NCBI GenBank assembly: GCA_050186335.1
Contig: JBFWYO010000068.1
Coordinates: 1-26,054, forward strand
Reading direction: 5' to 3'
DNA length: 26,054 nucleotides
Source of the DNA: JBFWYO01 sp050186335
Lineage (GTDB): Bacteria > Pseudomonadota > Alphaproteobacteria > Bin65
Positions 1 to 7,651 of this stretch are shown here, in pieces. Position 1 is the first letter of the stretch. Each line of letters opens with the position of its first letter. The notes beneath the pieces are model-generated. The model saw only the letters and a list, made by a program, of their open reading frames with translations. It was not told where the DNA came from and did not search any database. The position numbers were made by a program, and so were the translations under genes.

Positions 1-61
1 TCGCCGGATTGCGTATGATCCGCAGGTGGCCGTCCAAACTTAGCGAATCGGCGGGGAGCAG

Positions 62-1423
62 ATGGGGCAAGATTTCGAGGCGGGGACCCCCTGCCATACT
101 AAGTATTTGGGGCGGAATCGGCGTTCCTTTGCGCGGTTTCTTTCGGTCATTATTTCGATTGCTCTCGGATTTACTTATTTCACCCTGGAGGCTGCACCGG
201 CCCAGGCAAGAATTGTTGCCGCAATAGTGGTCGACGAAGATTCGGGCCGGGTCGTCAAAGCGGTCAATCCCGACCTGCTCCACTCGCCGGCGTCGCTGAC
301 CAAGATGATGACCGCCTATCTGGTTTTCGAAGCGATCGAAAAAGGTCGCCTCAAGCTGGACCAATTCGTCATCGTCTCGGGCAATGCCGCGCGCACGGCG
401 CCCTCGAAACTGTACCTGCGCGAGGGCGAAGCGATCAGCGTCAAGGAAGCTCTGCTCGGCATGCTGGTGCGTTCCGCCAACGACGCGGCGGTGGTATTGG
501 CCGATGCGGTCGCGGGCTCCGAGCATCAATTCGCGGCGCTGATGACACAGCGCGCACGCGAGCTCGGCATGAAAAACACGACATTCCGCAACGCCAACGG
601 GTTGCCGCACCTGGCGCAATTGTCGACGGCGCGCGACATCGCCATTCTGGCGCGCGCGCTGATGCAGAACTACCCGCAGCATTATCACTTCTTCGGCAAT
701 CGCACTTTCAGCTACAACGGGCGCGTTTACAGCAACACCAACCGGCTGCTCGGCCACTACCCCGGCGTGGACGGCATGAAGACCGGCTACACGCTGCGCT
801 CGCGCTTCAATTTGGTAACCACCGCCAAACGCAACGACAGCCGCATGATCGTCGTGGTGCTCGGCGCGCACAGCTCGTCCGAGCGGTATGTCCAGACTGT
901 CGGCATGCTCAATGTCGCCTGGGGCAAGACGCAGAACGAAAACCTGCCGAGCATCGAGGACGATCCCGAGGACAATCCGAAGATTGCACACAAGCTGAAT
1001 TTGAACCCGCGCCTGAAAGCGGCCTCGGCCGCGCAAAAGAACACCACGCCGAAAACCCGCGTCGTGGCGCAGCCCAAGCAGCAGCTCGCCAAAGCGCAAC
1101 CGGTCGCGGCTCAGCCGAAAACCGATCTACAGACGATTTGGGGCGTCCAGATCGGCGCCTATCGATCGCCGACCATGGCTCGAAACGCGGCGCAAAAGGC
1201 GCAAGCCAGACTGCCCAAAGAAATCGCGGAGAGCGGCAAGGTTTCCGTCCTCCCGGCGGTCGTCAGCAAGCAGAAAAAACTGTTTCGCGCCCGTATCGTC
1301 GGCTTTTCGAAGACCGAGGCCGAAGGCGCGTGTCAGGCCCTGAAGCGCACCAAGACGCAATGCGTGCTGGTGCAGGCCGGCCGTGCCGCGGTCGCGAAAA
1401 CCAACCGCAGCCACGACGGCTAA
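62..1423 (+). CDS. D-alanyl-D-alanine carboxypeptidase (PBP5/6 type) with C-terminal SPOR domain
   Basis: A periplasmic penicillin-binding protein that trims the terminal D-Ala from peptidoglycan pentapeptides. All three serine-peptidase S11 motifs are visible: SLTK with nucleophile Ser78 and Lys81, SAN at 138-140, and KTG at 240-242. Residues 22-49 form a signal peptide (basic RNRRSFAR, a hydrophobic run, then APAQA before the mature protein), long for a Sec signal because of a polar 20-residue lead. A low-complexity linker rich in K, A and Q (about 310-355) leads to a SPOR domain at about 358-438, which in this family binds denuded glycan strands and directs proteins to the division septum. 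The ATG at 62 has GGGGAG a few bases upstream. The gene converges on pmm with an 18-bp gap. The S11 plus SPOR layout is common in alphaproteobacteria. The paralogue (dacA, dacC or dacF) cannot be settled from sequence alone. Confidence 0.93.
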   Translation: MGQDFEAGTPCHTKYLGRNRRSFARFLSVIISIALGFTYFTLEAAPAQARIVAAIVVDEDSGRVVKAVNPDLLHSPASLTKMMTAYLVFEAIEKGRLKLDQFVIVSGNAARTAPSKLYLREGEAISVKEALLGMLVRSANDAAVVLADAVAGSEHQFAALMTQRARELGMKNTTFRNANGLPHLAQLSTARDIAILARALMQNYPQHYHFFGNRTFSYNGRVYSNTNRLLGHYPGVDGMKTGYTLRSRFNLVTTAKRNDSRMIVVVLGAHSSSERYVQTVGMLNVAWGKTQNENLPSIEDDPEDNPKIAHKLNLNPRLKAASAAQKNTTPKTRVVAQPKQQLAKAQPVAAQPKTDLQTIWGVQIGAYRSPTMARNAAQKAQARLPKEIAESGKVSVLPAVVSKQKKLFRARIVGFSKTEAEGACQALKRTKTQCVLVQAGRAAVAKTNRSHDG

Positions 1424-1441
1424 CGCGACACGCCTGCTCGA

Positions 1442-2851
1442 CTAAAACAGATCGGCCGGCAGCGCAACGCCGCTGGCCTTGAGTTGCGCAGCCAATGCCG
1501 CCTTGAGCCGTGCCAGCGCCGGTGTGTCCGAACCCTCGCAACGCGCCACCAGCACGGCCTGCGTGTTCGATGCGCGCAGCAACCACCAGCCGTCCGATGT
1601 CTTGACCCGCACGCCATCCAGATCGTTCAGGTCCGCGCCGGCATTCTTGAGTCGCGCACGCACTTCGTCGATCACCGCCCATTTGCGCGCTTCGTCGCAC
1701 TCGAAACGCATTTCCGGCGTATTGACCGCCGGCGGCAATCCCTTGCGCAGGTCGGCCAGACTGTCCTTGCTGTGGCTGAGAATGCGCAGCAGGCGCACGG
1801 CGGCGTAGAGCCCGTCGTCGAAGCCGTAATAGCCGTCGGCGAAGAACAGATGCCCGCTCATCTCGCCGGCAAACGGCGCCTTGGTCTCCTTCATCTTGGC
1901 TTTGATCAGCGAGTGGCCGGTCTTGTACATCAGCGGCTTGCCGCCGGCCTTTGCGACCTCGTCGAATAATACCTGACTGGCCTTGACGTCGGCGATGATG
2001 GTTTCGCCCGGACGGCGCGACAGCAACTCCCGCGCGAACAGGACCATGAGCTGATCGGCCCACAGAATCTCGCCCTCGCCGTCGACCACCCCGATGCGGT
2101 CGCCGTCGCCGTCGAAGGCGACGCCGAAATCGCTTTTGCTCGCGCGCACGGCGGCCTGCAGATCGACCAGGTTCTTGGCCACCGTTGGATCCGGATGATG
2201 GTTCGGAAACGTGCCGTCGATCTTTTCAAACAGCAGAATATGGTTGCCGGGTAGGCGTCGGGTGATGCGCACCATCGCCTCGCCCGCGGCGCCGTTGCCG
2301 GCGTCCCAGACCGCATTGAGCGTCTTGCCGCCACCAGCACCGTATTCCTGTGCGAGGCGATCGACATATTTGTCGAGCATCGGCTGTCGAGCGACGGCCC
2401 CCTTGCCGGTCGTGAATTCGCCGGCCGCGGCGATGCGGCCGAGTTCCTGGATATCCTTGCCGAAGAACGCACCGCCGCCGGCCAGCTTCGGCCCCAGCAT
2501 CATCTTGAAGCCGTTCTGATCGGGCGGATTGTGCGAGCCGGTGATCATGATGCCGCCGCCGGCGTCGAGCTCGTGCACGCTATAATATAGCATCGGCGTC
2601 GGCCCCATGCCGACCTGGATCACGTGCAGCCCGCCGGCGGACAGTCCTTCCGATACCGCGGTCGCGAATCCCGGCGACGACACGCGGCCGTCATAGCCGA
2701 CGGCGACGCGGGTGCCACCGCGCCTGGCGACCATGGCGCCGAATGCGCGGCCGACCGCATAGGCGTCGGCGCGCGAGAGATTCTTATCGACCGTGCCGCG
2801 GATATCGTACTCGCGCAGGACGGTCGGATCGAAACGATGCGAAGAGATCAT
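1442..2851 (-). CDS. Phosphomannomutase/phosphoglucomutase (alpha-D-phosphohexomutase)
   Basis: A cytoplasmic enzyme that interconverts hexose 6-phosphate and hexose 1-phosphate, feeding sugar-nucleotide synthesis. The four family loops are present in order in a 469-residue protein of normal length: phosphoserine loop TGSHNPPDQNG with Ser106, Mg-binding DGDGDR at 247-252, sugar-specificity loop GEMSGH at 329-334, and phosphate-binding RASNT near the C-terminus. The active-site loop is TGSHNP rather than the commoner TASHNP. The GEMSGH loop is typical of the bifunctional AlgC/PgmG-like group, which uses both mannose and glucose phosphates; this substrate range is inferred from family. The start overlaps the end of ugd by four bases (ATGA), so the two are probably translationally coupled. 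It is the last gene of galU-ugd-pmm. Names used for relatives include manB, algC and pgmG. Confidence 0.92.
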   Translation of the reverse strand: MISSHRFDPTVLREYDIRGTVDKNLSRADAYAVGRAFGAMVARRGGTRVAVGYDGRVSSPGFATAVSEGLSAGGLHVIQVGMGPTPMLYYSVHELDAGGGIMITGSHNPPDQNGFKMMLGPKLAGGGAFFGKDIQELGRIAAAGEFTTGKGAVARQPMLDKYVDRLAQEYGAGGGKTLNAVWDAGNGAAGEAMVRITRRLPGNHILLFEKIDGTFPNHHPDPTVAKNLVDLQAAVRASKSDFGVAFDGDGDRIGVVDGEGEILWADQLMVLFARELLSRRPGETIIADVKASQVLFDEVAKAGGKPLMYKTGHSLIKAKMKETKAPFAGEMSGHLFFADGYYGFDDGLYAAVRLLRILSHSKDSLADLRKGLPPAVNTPEMRFECDEARKWAVIDEVRARLKNAGADLNDLDGVRVKTSDGWWLLRASNTQAVLVARCEGSDTPALARLKAALAAQLKASGVALPADLF

Positions 2852-4173
2852 GATTTCACGCGTGCGCCGTTTTCGGGTCGGCCGATGCTGACGTAGCGGA
2901 AGCCGGCTTCGCGCATTTCGGCGGGACTATAGATATTGCGCAAGTCGACAACGATCGGCTGGCGCAGGATTTTCTTCATGCGCCGCAAGTCAAGCGAACG
3001 GAACTGGTTCCATTCGGTAACGATAACGACGGCGTCGGCTCCCTGCATGGCGTCGTACGCATCGCCGCACCAGACCATGCCCGGCAACAGTTTTTGCGCC
3101 TCATGCCCCTGCGGATCGTAACCGCGCACGGTCGCCCCCGCCCGCTGCAGCGCCGGCACGATGTCGAGGCTCGGGCTGTCGCGCATGTCGTCGGTATTCG
3201 GCTTGAACGTCAAGCCGAGGATCGCGATCGACTTGCCCTTCACGTCACCGCCGCACGCCGCAATTATTCGCTGCGCCATGGCTTTCTTGCGTTTGGCGTT
3301 GATGTCGACCACGGTTTCGATGATCCGCAGCGGGCTCCCCGCATCCTGCGCGGTCTTGACCAACGCGAGCGTGTCTTTCGGGAAACACGATCCGCCATAG
3401 CCCGGTCCGGGATGCAGGAACTTGCTGCCGATGCGCCCGTCCAGGCCAATACCCTTGGCCACGTCGTGCACGTCGGCGCCGACCTTGTCGCACAGGTCGG
3501 CGATTTCATTGATGAAGGTGATCTTGGCGGCGAGGAACGTATTCGCGGCGTACTTGATGAGCTCGGACGTCTCGAGGCTGGTGAACACCATCGGCGTCTC
3601 GATCAGGAACAGCGGGCGATAGAGTCGCCGCAGCACCTGGCGCGCGCGTTCGCTGTCGGTGCCGATGACCACGCGGTCCGGCCGCATGAAATCGCCGATC
3701 GCCGAACCTTCGCGCAGGAATTCCGGGTTGGAAGCGACGTCGAAATCGGCCGCCTGGCGCTTCTCGCGGATGATTGCGGCGACCTTGCGGCCTGTGCCGA
3801 CCGGCACGGTGGATTTGGTCACCACCACCGTATAGCCGGTCATGGCCGCGGCGATTTCCTCGGCGGCGGCGAACACGTAACTCAGGTCGGCGTGCCCGTC
3901 GCCGCGGCGCGACGGCGTGCCGACGGCGATGAACACCGCGTCGGCGCCGGCGACCGCGGCCGGCAGATCGGTCGTAAACGACAGCCGCCCGGCCTTCCGG
4001 TTGTTGGCGACGAGGTTTTCGAGGCCCGGTTCATAGATCGGGATTTCCCCGTTGTTGAGCCGCGCGATCTTGTCGGCGTCCTTGTCGACGCAGATCACGT
4101 CGACGCCGAATTCCGAGAAGCAGGCGCCCGAAACGAGCCCGACATACCCCGTGCCGATCATGGCGATGCGCAT
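2848..4173 (-). CDS. ugd: UDP-glucose 6-dehydrogenase
   Basis: Oxidises UDP-glucose to UDP-glucuronate in two NAD-dependent steps, providing precursor for acidic exopolysaccharide or lipopolysaccharide sugars. The N-terminal Rossmann motif GTGYVG (7-12) binds NAD. Catalytic Cys263 sits in GPGYGGSCFPKD and the family lysine is Lys207 in ELIKYAANTF. The C-terminal UDP-binding domain starts with LGLTFKPNTDDMRDSPS. Length, 441 residues, is normal. The ATG is preceded by GGGGGA. galU lies 41 bp upstream and pmm overlaps downstream, so the product of GalU is the substrate of this enzyme within one operon. Confidence 0.96.
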   Translation of the reverse strand: MRIAMIGTGYVGLVSGACFSEFGVDVICVDKDADKIARLNNGEIPIYEPGLENLVANNRKAGRLSFTTDLPAAVAGADAVFIAVGTPSRRGDGHADLSYVFAAAEEIAAAMTGYTVVVTKSTVPVGTGRKVAAIIREKRQAADFDVASNPEFLREGSAIGDFMRPDRVVIGTDSERARQVLRRLYRPLFLIETPMVFTSLETSELIKYAANTFLAAKITFINEIADLCDKVGADVHDVAKGIGLDGRIGSKFLHPGPGYGGSCFPKDTLALVKTAQDAGSPLRIIETVVDINAKRKKAMAQRIIAACGGDVKGKSIAILGLTFKPNTDDMRDSPSLDIVPALQRAGATVRGYDPQGHEAQKLLPGMVWCGDAYDAMQGADAVVIVTEWNQFRSLDLRRMKKILRQPIVVDLRNIYSPAEMREAGFRYVSIGRPENGARVKS

Positions 4174-4214
4174 AACGTCCCCCTACCCGCGGCCCTGTTT
4201 GCGATCGATCCGCA

Positions 4215-5090
4215 TCAGGATTTCAACAAGGCGGCGGCGGCTTCGCGCACCCGCGGCGCGAGCTCCGGCCGGCGCAGCGCGAACGCGAGATTGGCGGTCA
4301 GGAAACCGACCTTGTCGCCGCAATCGTAACGCGTACCGTCGAACCGATAGCCGTGGAACGGCTGCGTGCCGATCAGCTTGGCCATCGCATCGGTGAGTTG
4401 AATCTCGCCGCCCGCGCCGCGCTCCTGCTTGTCCAACTGCGCGAACAGTTCCGGCTGCAGGATATAGCGGCCGATGATCGTCAGCGTGGACGGCGCATCT
4501 TCGGGCGCGGGCTTTTCGACCAGACCTTTGACCGACACCAGCTTGCCTTCGTCCTTGGCGATATCGAGCACGCCGTACTTTCTGGTTTCGGCGCGCGGCA
4601 CATCCTGCACGGCGACGACATTTCCGCCTTTGACGCTGTAGGCATCGACCAACTGTTTCATGCACGGTGTATCGGCCATCACCAAATCGTCCGGCAGCAG
4701 CACCGCAAACGGCTCGTTGCCGACGATTTCGCGCGCGCACCAGACCGCGTGCCCGAGCCCGAGCGGCGCCGGCTGCCGCGTGTACGACATCTGGCCTTCC
4801 TTGGGCGAGATGGCGCGCACGATATCGAGTTCGGCCGTCTTCTTATTCGCTTCGAGCAGTCGCTCGAGGTCGAAATTGACGTCGAAATGATCCTCCAGCG
4901 CGCTCTTGCCGCGCGAGGTGACGAAAATGAAATGCGTGATGCCCGCCGCCTTGGCCTCTTCGACCGCGTACTGGATCAGCGGCTTGTCGACCACCGGCAG
5001 CATTTCCTTGGGCATCGCCTTGGTGGCCGGCAGAAAGCGCGTGCCATAGCCGCCCACGGGAAACACGGCCTTGCGAACGGGTTTAATCAT
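4215..5090 (-). CDS. galU: UTP-glucose-1-phosphate uridylyltransferase
   Basis: Makes UDP-glucose from UTP and glucose 1-phosphate. The nucleotide-binding signature GGYGTRFLPATKAMPKEM begins at residue 13, followed by LPVVDKPLIQYAVEEA. Other conserved stretches are PLGLGHAVWCA, LPDDL, VEKP and FHGYRFDGTRYDCGDK. With the start at ATG 5090 the protein has 291 residues, the usual GalU length. The frame stays open 36 codons further upstream, but that extension has no family similarity and begins in non-coding sequence, so I rejected it. The Shine-Dalgarno sequence is weak. First gene of the galU-ugd-pmm operon, with a 115-bp gap to the J-domain gene upstream. Confidence 0.95.
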   Translation of the reverse strand: MIKPVRKAVFPVGGYGTRFLPATKAMPKEMLPVVDKPLIQYAVEEAKAAGITHFIFVTSRGKSALEDHFDVNFDLERLLEANKKTAELDIVRAISPKEGQMSYTRQPAPLGLGHAVWCAREIVGNEPFAVLLPDDLVMADTPCMKQLVDAYSVKGGNVVAVQDVPRAETRKYGVLDIAKDEGKLVSVKGLVEKPAPEDAPSTLTIIGRYILQPELFAQLDKQERGAGGEIQLTDAMAKLIGTQPFHGYRFDGTRYDCGDKVGFLTANLAFALRRPELAPRVREAAAALLKS

Positions 5091-5189
5091 CGGTCTTGAT
5101 TCCGTCTTGTCCGGCGAGGCCTGGCCCGGGCGGGCGCGGCATCTATTCGATAGGTCAGCAGCGGCGCTCTTGTGCCATACGCGGCACCG

Positions 5190-5205
5190 GCCCGGCAAGC
5201 CGGGC
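5190..5205 (-). terminator. GC-rich hairpin directly after the J-domain gene
   Basis: GCCCGGC (5190-5196) and its complement GCCGGGC (5199-5205) form a perfect inverted repeat with almost no loop, starting on the base after the stop of the J-domain gene. No T-run follows on the minus strand, so it is not a classic intrinsic terminator. It may slow or partly end transcription from the mipZ set before galU, or protect the mRNA 3' end. Confidence 0.35.
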
Positions 5206-5913
5206 TCAGCCGGCCAGCAGCACGTCCCGCGCCTCGTTGATCTTGGCCGCCAGGTAGTTCGTGCCGCCCTTATCCGGATGCAGCTGCGCCATCAGCCGCC
5301 GATGCGCATCGCGGATGTCGTCGGGCGACGCGCCGGGGGCGAGGCCGAGCACATGATAGGCTTCGTCTCGGCTCATGCGGCCGGTATTGGCGCTCCGCGC
5401 GCCCGGCGGCCGGTCGCCTCCGGGTTCGCCGCCGAGGCGTGTGCGCCAATCGGGATCGATCCGCTCGAAATATGCCTCCATCAGGCGCGCGGATTCCGGT
5501 TCTTCCGCCAGCATCAGCCGATACAGTTCCAATCGCTCCGGCCACTCCAGGTCGGCCAGGGTCCGCCCGGCGAACGCGCCTTCCTTGATGACGCCGTTCA
5601 TCGCGCCGGTTTCGTGATCGAGCGACATTTTGAGAAACCGGGTCTCCACATCAGAGGCGCCCGTCGTGCCCGCCGGCTTGGGCGCCGCGACCGACCTCCC
5701 GCGCGCCAGCGCGATGATGGCGGCCAGCGCCAGCGGCACGAACGCCCACGTCGCGCGGCCGGTGGCGATCAGGAAAGCGGTCAGCAAGATCGCCACGATC
5801 ACGCCAGTCCAACGCAGAACCTTCATCAGCGTCGACGTATTCGCCGTGGCAAACCCGCGCAGCAGCAGCAGGACGACGACCAGGAACAGGAACCCGAGCA
5901 GGAAATACACCAT
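5206..5913 (-). CDS. Membrane-anchored J-domain (DnaJ-like) protein
   Basis: A 235-residue co-chaperone-like protein. Residues 1-20 (MVYFLLGFLFLVVVLLLLRG) form one membrane segment and about 36-70 hold one or two more. A soluble middle region follows, then a C-terminal J domain from about 180 to 235. The domain carries HPD at 212-214, the motif that stimulates the ATPase of Hsp70/DnaK, and starts with DEAYHVLGLAPGASPDDI. N-terminal anchor plus C-terminal J domain resembles the Tim14/Pam18 layout rather than classical DnaJ; there is no zinc-binding or Gly/Phe region. It likely recruits DnaK to the inner membrane, client unknown. The start lies one base after the stop of the VWA-like gene, indicating coupling. 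Confidence 0.85.
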   Translation of the reverse strand: MVYFLLGFLFLVVVLLLLRGFATANTSTLMKVLRWTGVIVAILLTAFLIATGRATWAFVPLALAAIIALARGRSVAAPKPAGTTGASDVETRFLKMSLDHETGAMNGVIKEGAFAGRTLADLEWPERLELYRLMLAEEPESARLMEAYFERIDPDWRTRLGGEPGGDRPPGARSANTGRMSRDEAYHVLGLAPGASPDDIRDAHRRLMAQLHPDKGGTNYLAAKINEARDVLLAG

Positions 5914-5914
5914 G

Positions 5915-6631
5915 CTACTTGGCTTTCATCTGATCGGTCAGCAACAGCGCGGAGCCGCCGTGACGCTTGCCGTAATCCTGCAGGGCGCGCCGCCCGCCCG
6001 CCGCATACACGGCGACCGCGGCGAGCAGTTGCCGGAGCTCGGCCGCGCTGCCCGGTCCGAAGCTACAGTATGCGCCGCCCGAGAGTTTTGCGACGTGCTG
6101 AAAGACGCGCCGCGCCGAGGGCTCGCCGCCTTCGTGAAACATGAACGCCGGCACGCCGAGCAGACCCATCTGGCCGGCCAGATCGCCCAGCGTGTCGGCG
6201 TCCTCTTCGACATGGTCGCCGACGAAAACCAGCGCGTTGACGCGCTTGCGCTTGGTTTCGTCGACCGCGTGACGCAGCACTTTGCGGATCTGGGTCTTGC
6301 CTGCCAGGCAGGCGACGCGGGTCATGCGCGCGATCAACTCCTTTGAACTGGCGAGAAACGGCTCGGCGCGGAATTCGCCGAAACCGCGATACCAGGCGAG
6401 CTGGATTTCCAGGCCGCCCAGACTGTCCGTCTCGGCGAACATTTCCGCCTGATAATGGCAGGCCAAATCCCAGGTCGGCTCGCGGCTGGCGGTGGCATCG
6501 AGCGCGAAAATCAGCCGCCCCGGACCGCTGCTCTGTTTGTTGACCGGCGTCGCCGCGACTTTCGCCAGGAAGGCGGCGACATCGCCGCTCGCAGCGGTGG
6601 AAGGCGGTTTGGCATCGCGTTTCCTGGCCAT
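5915..6631 (-). CDS. VWA-like protein of unknown function
   Basis: A 238-residue soluble protein without signal peptide or membrane segment. The fold is suggested by LIFALDATASREPTWD: a beta strand followed by DxTxS (Asp45, Thr47, Ser49), a variant of the MIDAS DxSxS metal site. A plausible second MIDAS residue is Thr113 in AGKTQIRKVLRHAV and a third is Asp139 in ALVFVGDHVEEDADTL. This order matches von Willebrand factor A domains, but the first motif has Thr for Ser and no search was possible. Known roles of such domains are metal-dependent protein binding. It is preceded by mipZ (19-bp gap) and followed by the J-domain gene (1-bp gap), so the three are almost certainly co-transcribed. The first 35 residues are low complexity and probably disordered. 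Confidence 0.75.
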   Translation of the reverse strand: MARKRDAKPPSTAASGDVAAFLAKVAATPVNKQSSGPGRLIFALDATASREPTWDLACHYQAEMFAETDSLGGLEIQLAWYRGFGEFRAEPFLASSKELIARMTRVACLAGKTQIRKVLRHAVDETKRKRVNALVFVGDHVEEDADTLGDLAGQMGLLGVPAFMFHEGGEPSARRVFQHVAKLSGGAYCSFGPGSAAELRQLLAAVAVYAAGGRRALQDYGKRHGGSALLLTDQMKAK

Positions 6632-6650
6632 GCTGCGCGCCGACGGCGCT

Positions 6651-7556
6651 TTACGGCTCGACCCGGACGCCGGCCGCGCGCAGCGACGGCGGATCGCCGT
6701 CCGGCAGCGGTGCGGCGCCGGGGCGTAGTTTCAGGCCGGGCGATGCGGCACGGATCATGGCGACGAGATTGCGGATCTCCTGGCGCGCCGCAACGTGCGA
6801 CAGGCTCATCGGCATGGCGGCGCCTTCGTCGCGCAGGTCGAGGACGGTCAAACCCTGCAGAAACAGCTGGCGGAAGATCACCCGTTCGTTGAAACCGTCG
6901 GCCAGCTTGAAGCCGATCCGCGACGACAATTGTTCGAGCGTCAGCCCGACATGCTGCTTGTTGCGCGAATCCAGCGGCGACAACCGATTGCGCAGCACGA
7001 TCCATTCCATCGAACGGCCGGACAGGCGCGCGCGCTCCTGCTTCTGCTCCCAGACGATCTGGCTGTAAACGCTGGGGCCAAGTACGCGCGGCGGCGTGCC
7101 GCCGACCTTGGCGAGCAGATCGACATCGACGAATGAGTCGTTGACCGGCGTAAGCAGAATATCCGCCAGACATAAGGCGTGGCGCGCGATGAAGCTGTCG
7201 CTGCCGGCACAATCGATCACGATGTAGTCGTGATCCCTAGCCAGTTGCGCGACCGAGGCATTGAGCCGCTCGCGCTCGTCGGTCCGCGCATCGGCGTTGT
7301 TCTCGAAGATGCTCGGCTTGAAATGAATATGATCCGGCACCGGCAGGCGCACGCCGCGGGTTTCGACGAAATTGCGCCGGTTCTCGATGTAGCGGGTCAG
7401 CGAGGCTTGGTGCGAATCGAGATCGATGGTGCCGGTGGCGAAGCCTTCGCGCATCAGGCCCACGGCAATGTGCAGCGCCACGGTGGTCTTGCCCGTGCCG
7501 CCTTTTTCGTTGCCCACGACGATGACGCGGGTTCTCGGTTGTGTAGTGTCCGACAT
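6651..7556 (-). CDS. mipZ: Division-plane positioning ATPase of the MipZ family
   Basis: A ParA/MinD-type P-loop ATPase. In Caulobacter MipZ forms a bipolar gradient through ParB at the origins and blocks FtsZ assembly away from midcell. The deviant Walker A KGGTGKTT at 18-25 follows VIVVGNEKG, and a Walker A' region TIDLDSHQASLTRYIENR follows. HDYIVIDCAGSDS is the Walker B region. The protein has about 301 residues from ATG 7556, slightly longer than Caulobacter MipZ. An in-frame GTG at 7568 is an alternative start; the ATG has GAG four bases upstream. A ParA plasmid-partition protein is less likely because the body (LLAKVGGTPPRVLGPSVYS, EWIVLRNRLSPLDSRNKQ) fits MipZ. No parB is in the window. 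First gene of the mipZ, VWA-like, J-domain set. Confidence 0.9.
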   Translation of the reverse strand: MSDTTQPRTRVIVVGNEKGGTGKTTVALHIAVGLMREGFATGTIDLDSHQASLTRYIENRRNFVETRGVRLPVPDHIHFKPSIFENNADARTDERERLNASVAQLARDHDYIVIDCAGSDSFIARHALCLADILLTPVNDSFVDVDLLAKVGGTPPRVLGPSVYSQIVWEQKQERARLSGRSMEWIVLRNRLSPLDSRNKQHVGLTLEQLSSRIGFKLADGFNERVIFRQLFLQGLTVLDLRDEGAAMPMSLSHVAARQEIRNLVAMIRAASPGLKLRPGAAPLPDGDPPSLRAAGVRVEP

Positions 7557-7614
7557 GCTCTCAATCACCGTTCCGGCGTTCCCCGCAAGGCGCCGCTTAT
7601 GCCCTCAGAGTTGA

Positions 7615-7620
7615 ATTATA
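7615..7620 (-). promoter_or_regulatory. Candidate -10 box upstream of mipZ
   Basis: On the minus strand this reads TATAAT, a perfect -10 hexamer about 58 bases before the mipZ ATG, in the short gap between the oxidoreductase and mipZ. I see no convincing -35 hexamer at 16-18 bases. A GC-rich inverted repeat (GCGCCGC, 7646-7652, with GCGGCGC, 7656-7662) straddles the stop codon of the upstream oxidoreductase gene and could separate the two transcripts. Confidence 0.4.
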
Positions 7621-7651
7621 TCAAGGATTTAACGGAGGCGCGAGGGCGCCG

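Noticed and set aside
5091..5198. 36-codon N-terminal extension of GalU
   Set aside because: The known family start begins with a few residues before the AVFPVGG motif; the extension covers a non-coding gap and hairpin.
6651..7556. Plasmid partition ParA instead of MipZ
   Set aside because: No parB, no plasmid genes, and the sequence after the Walker motifs fits MipZ; surroundings are chromosomal housekeeping genes.
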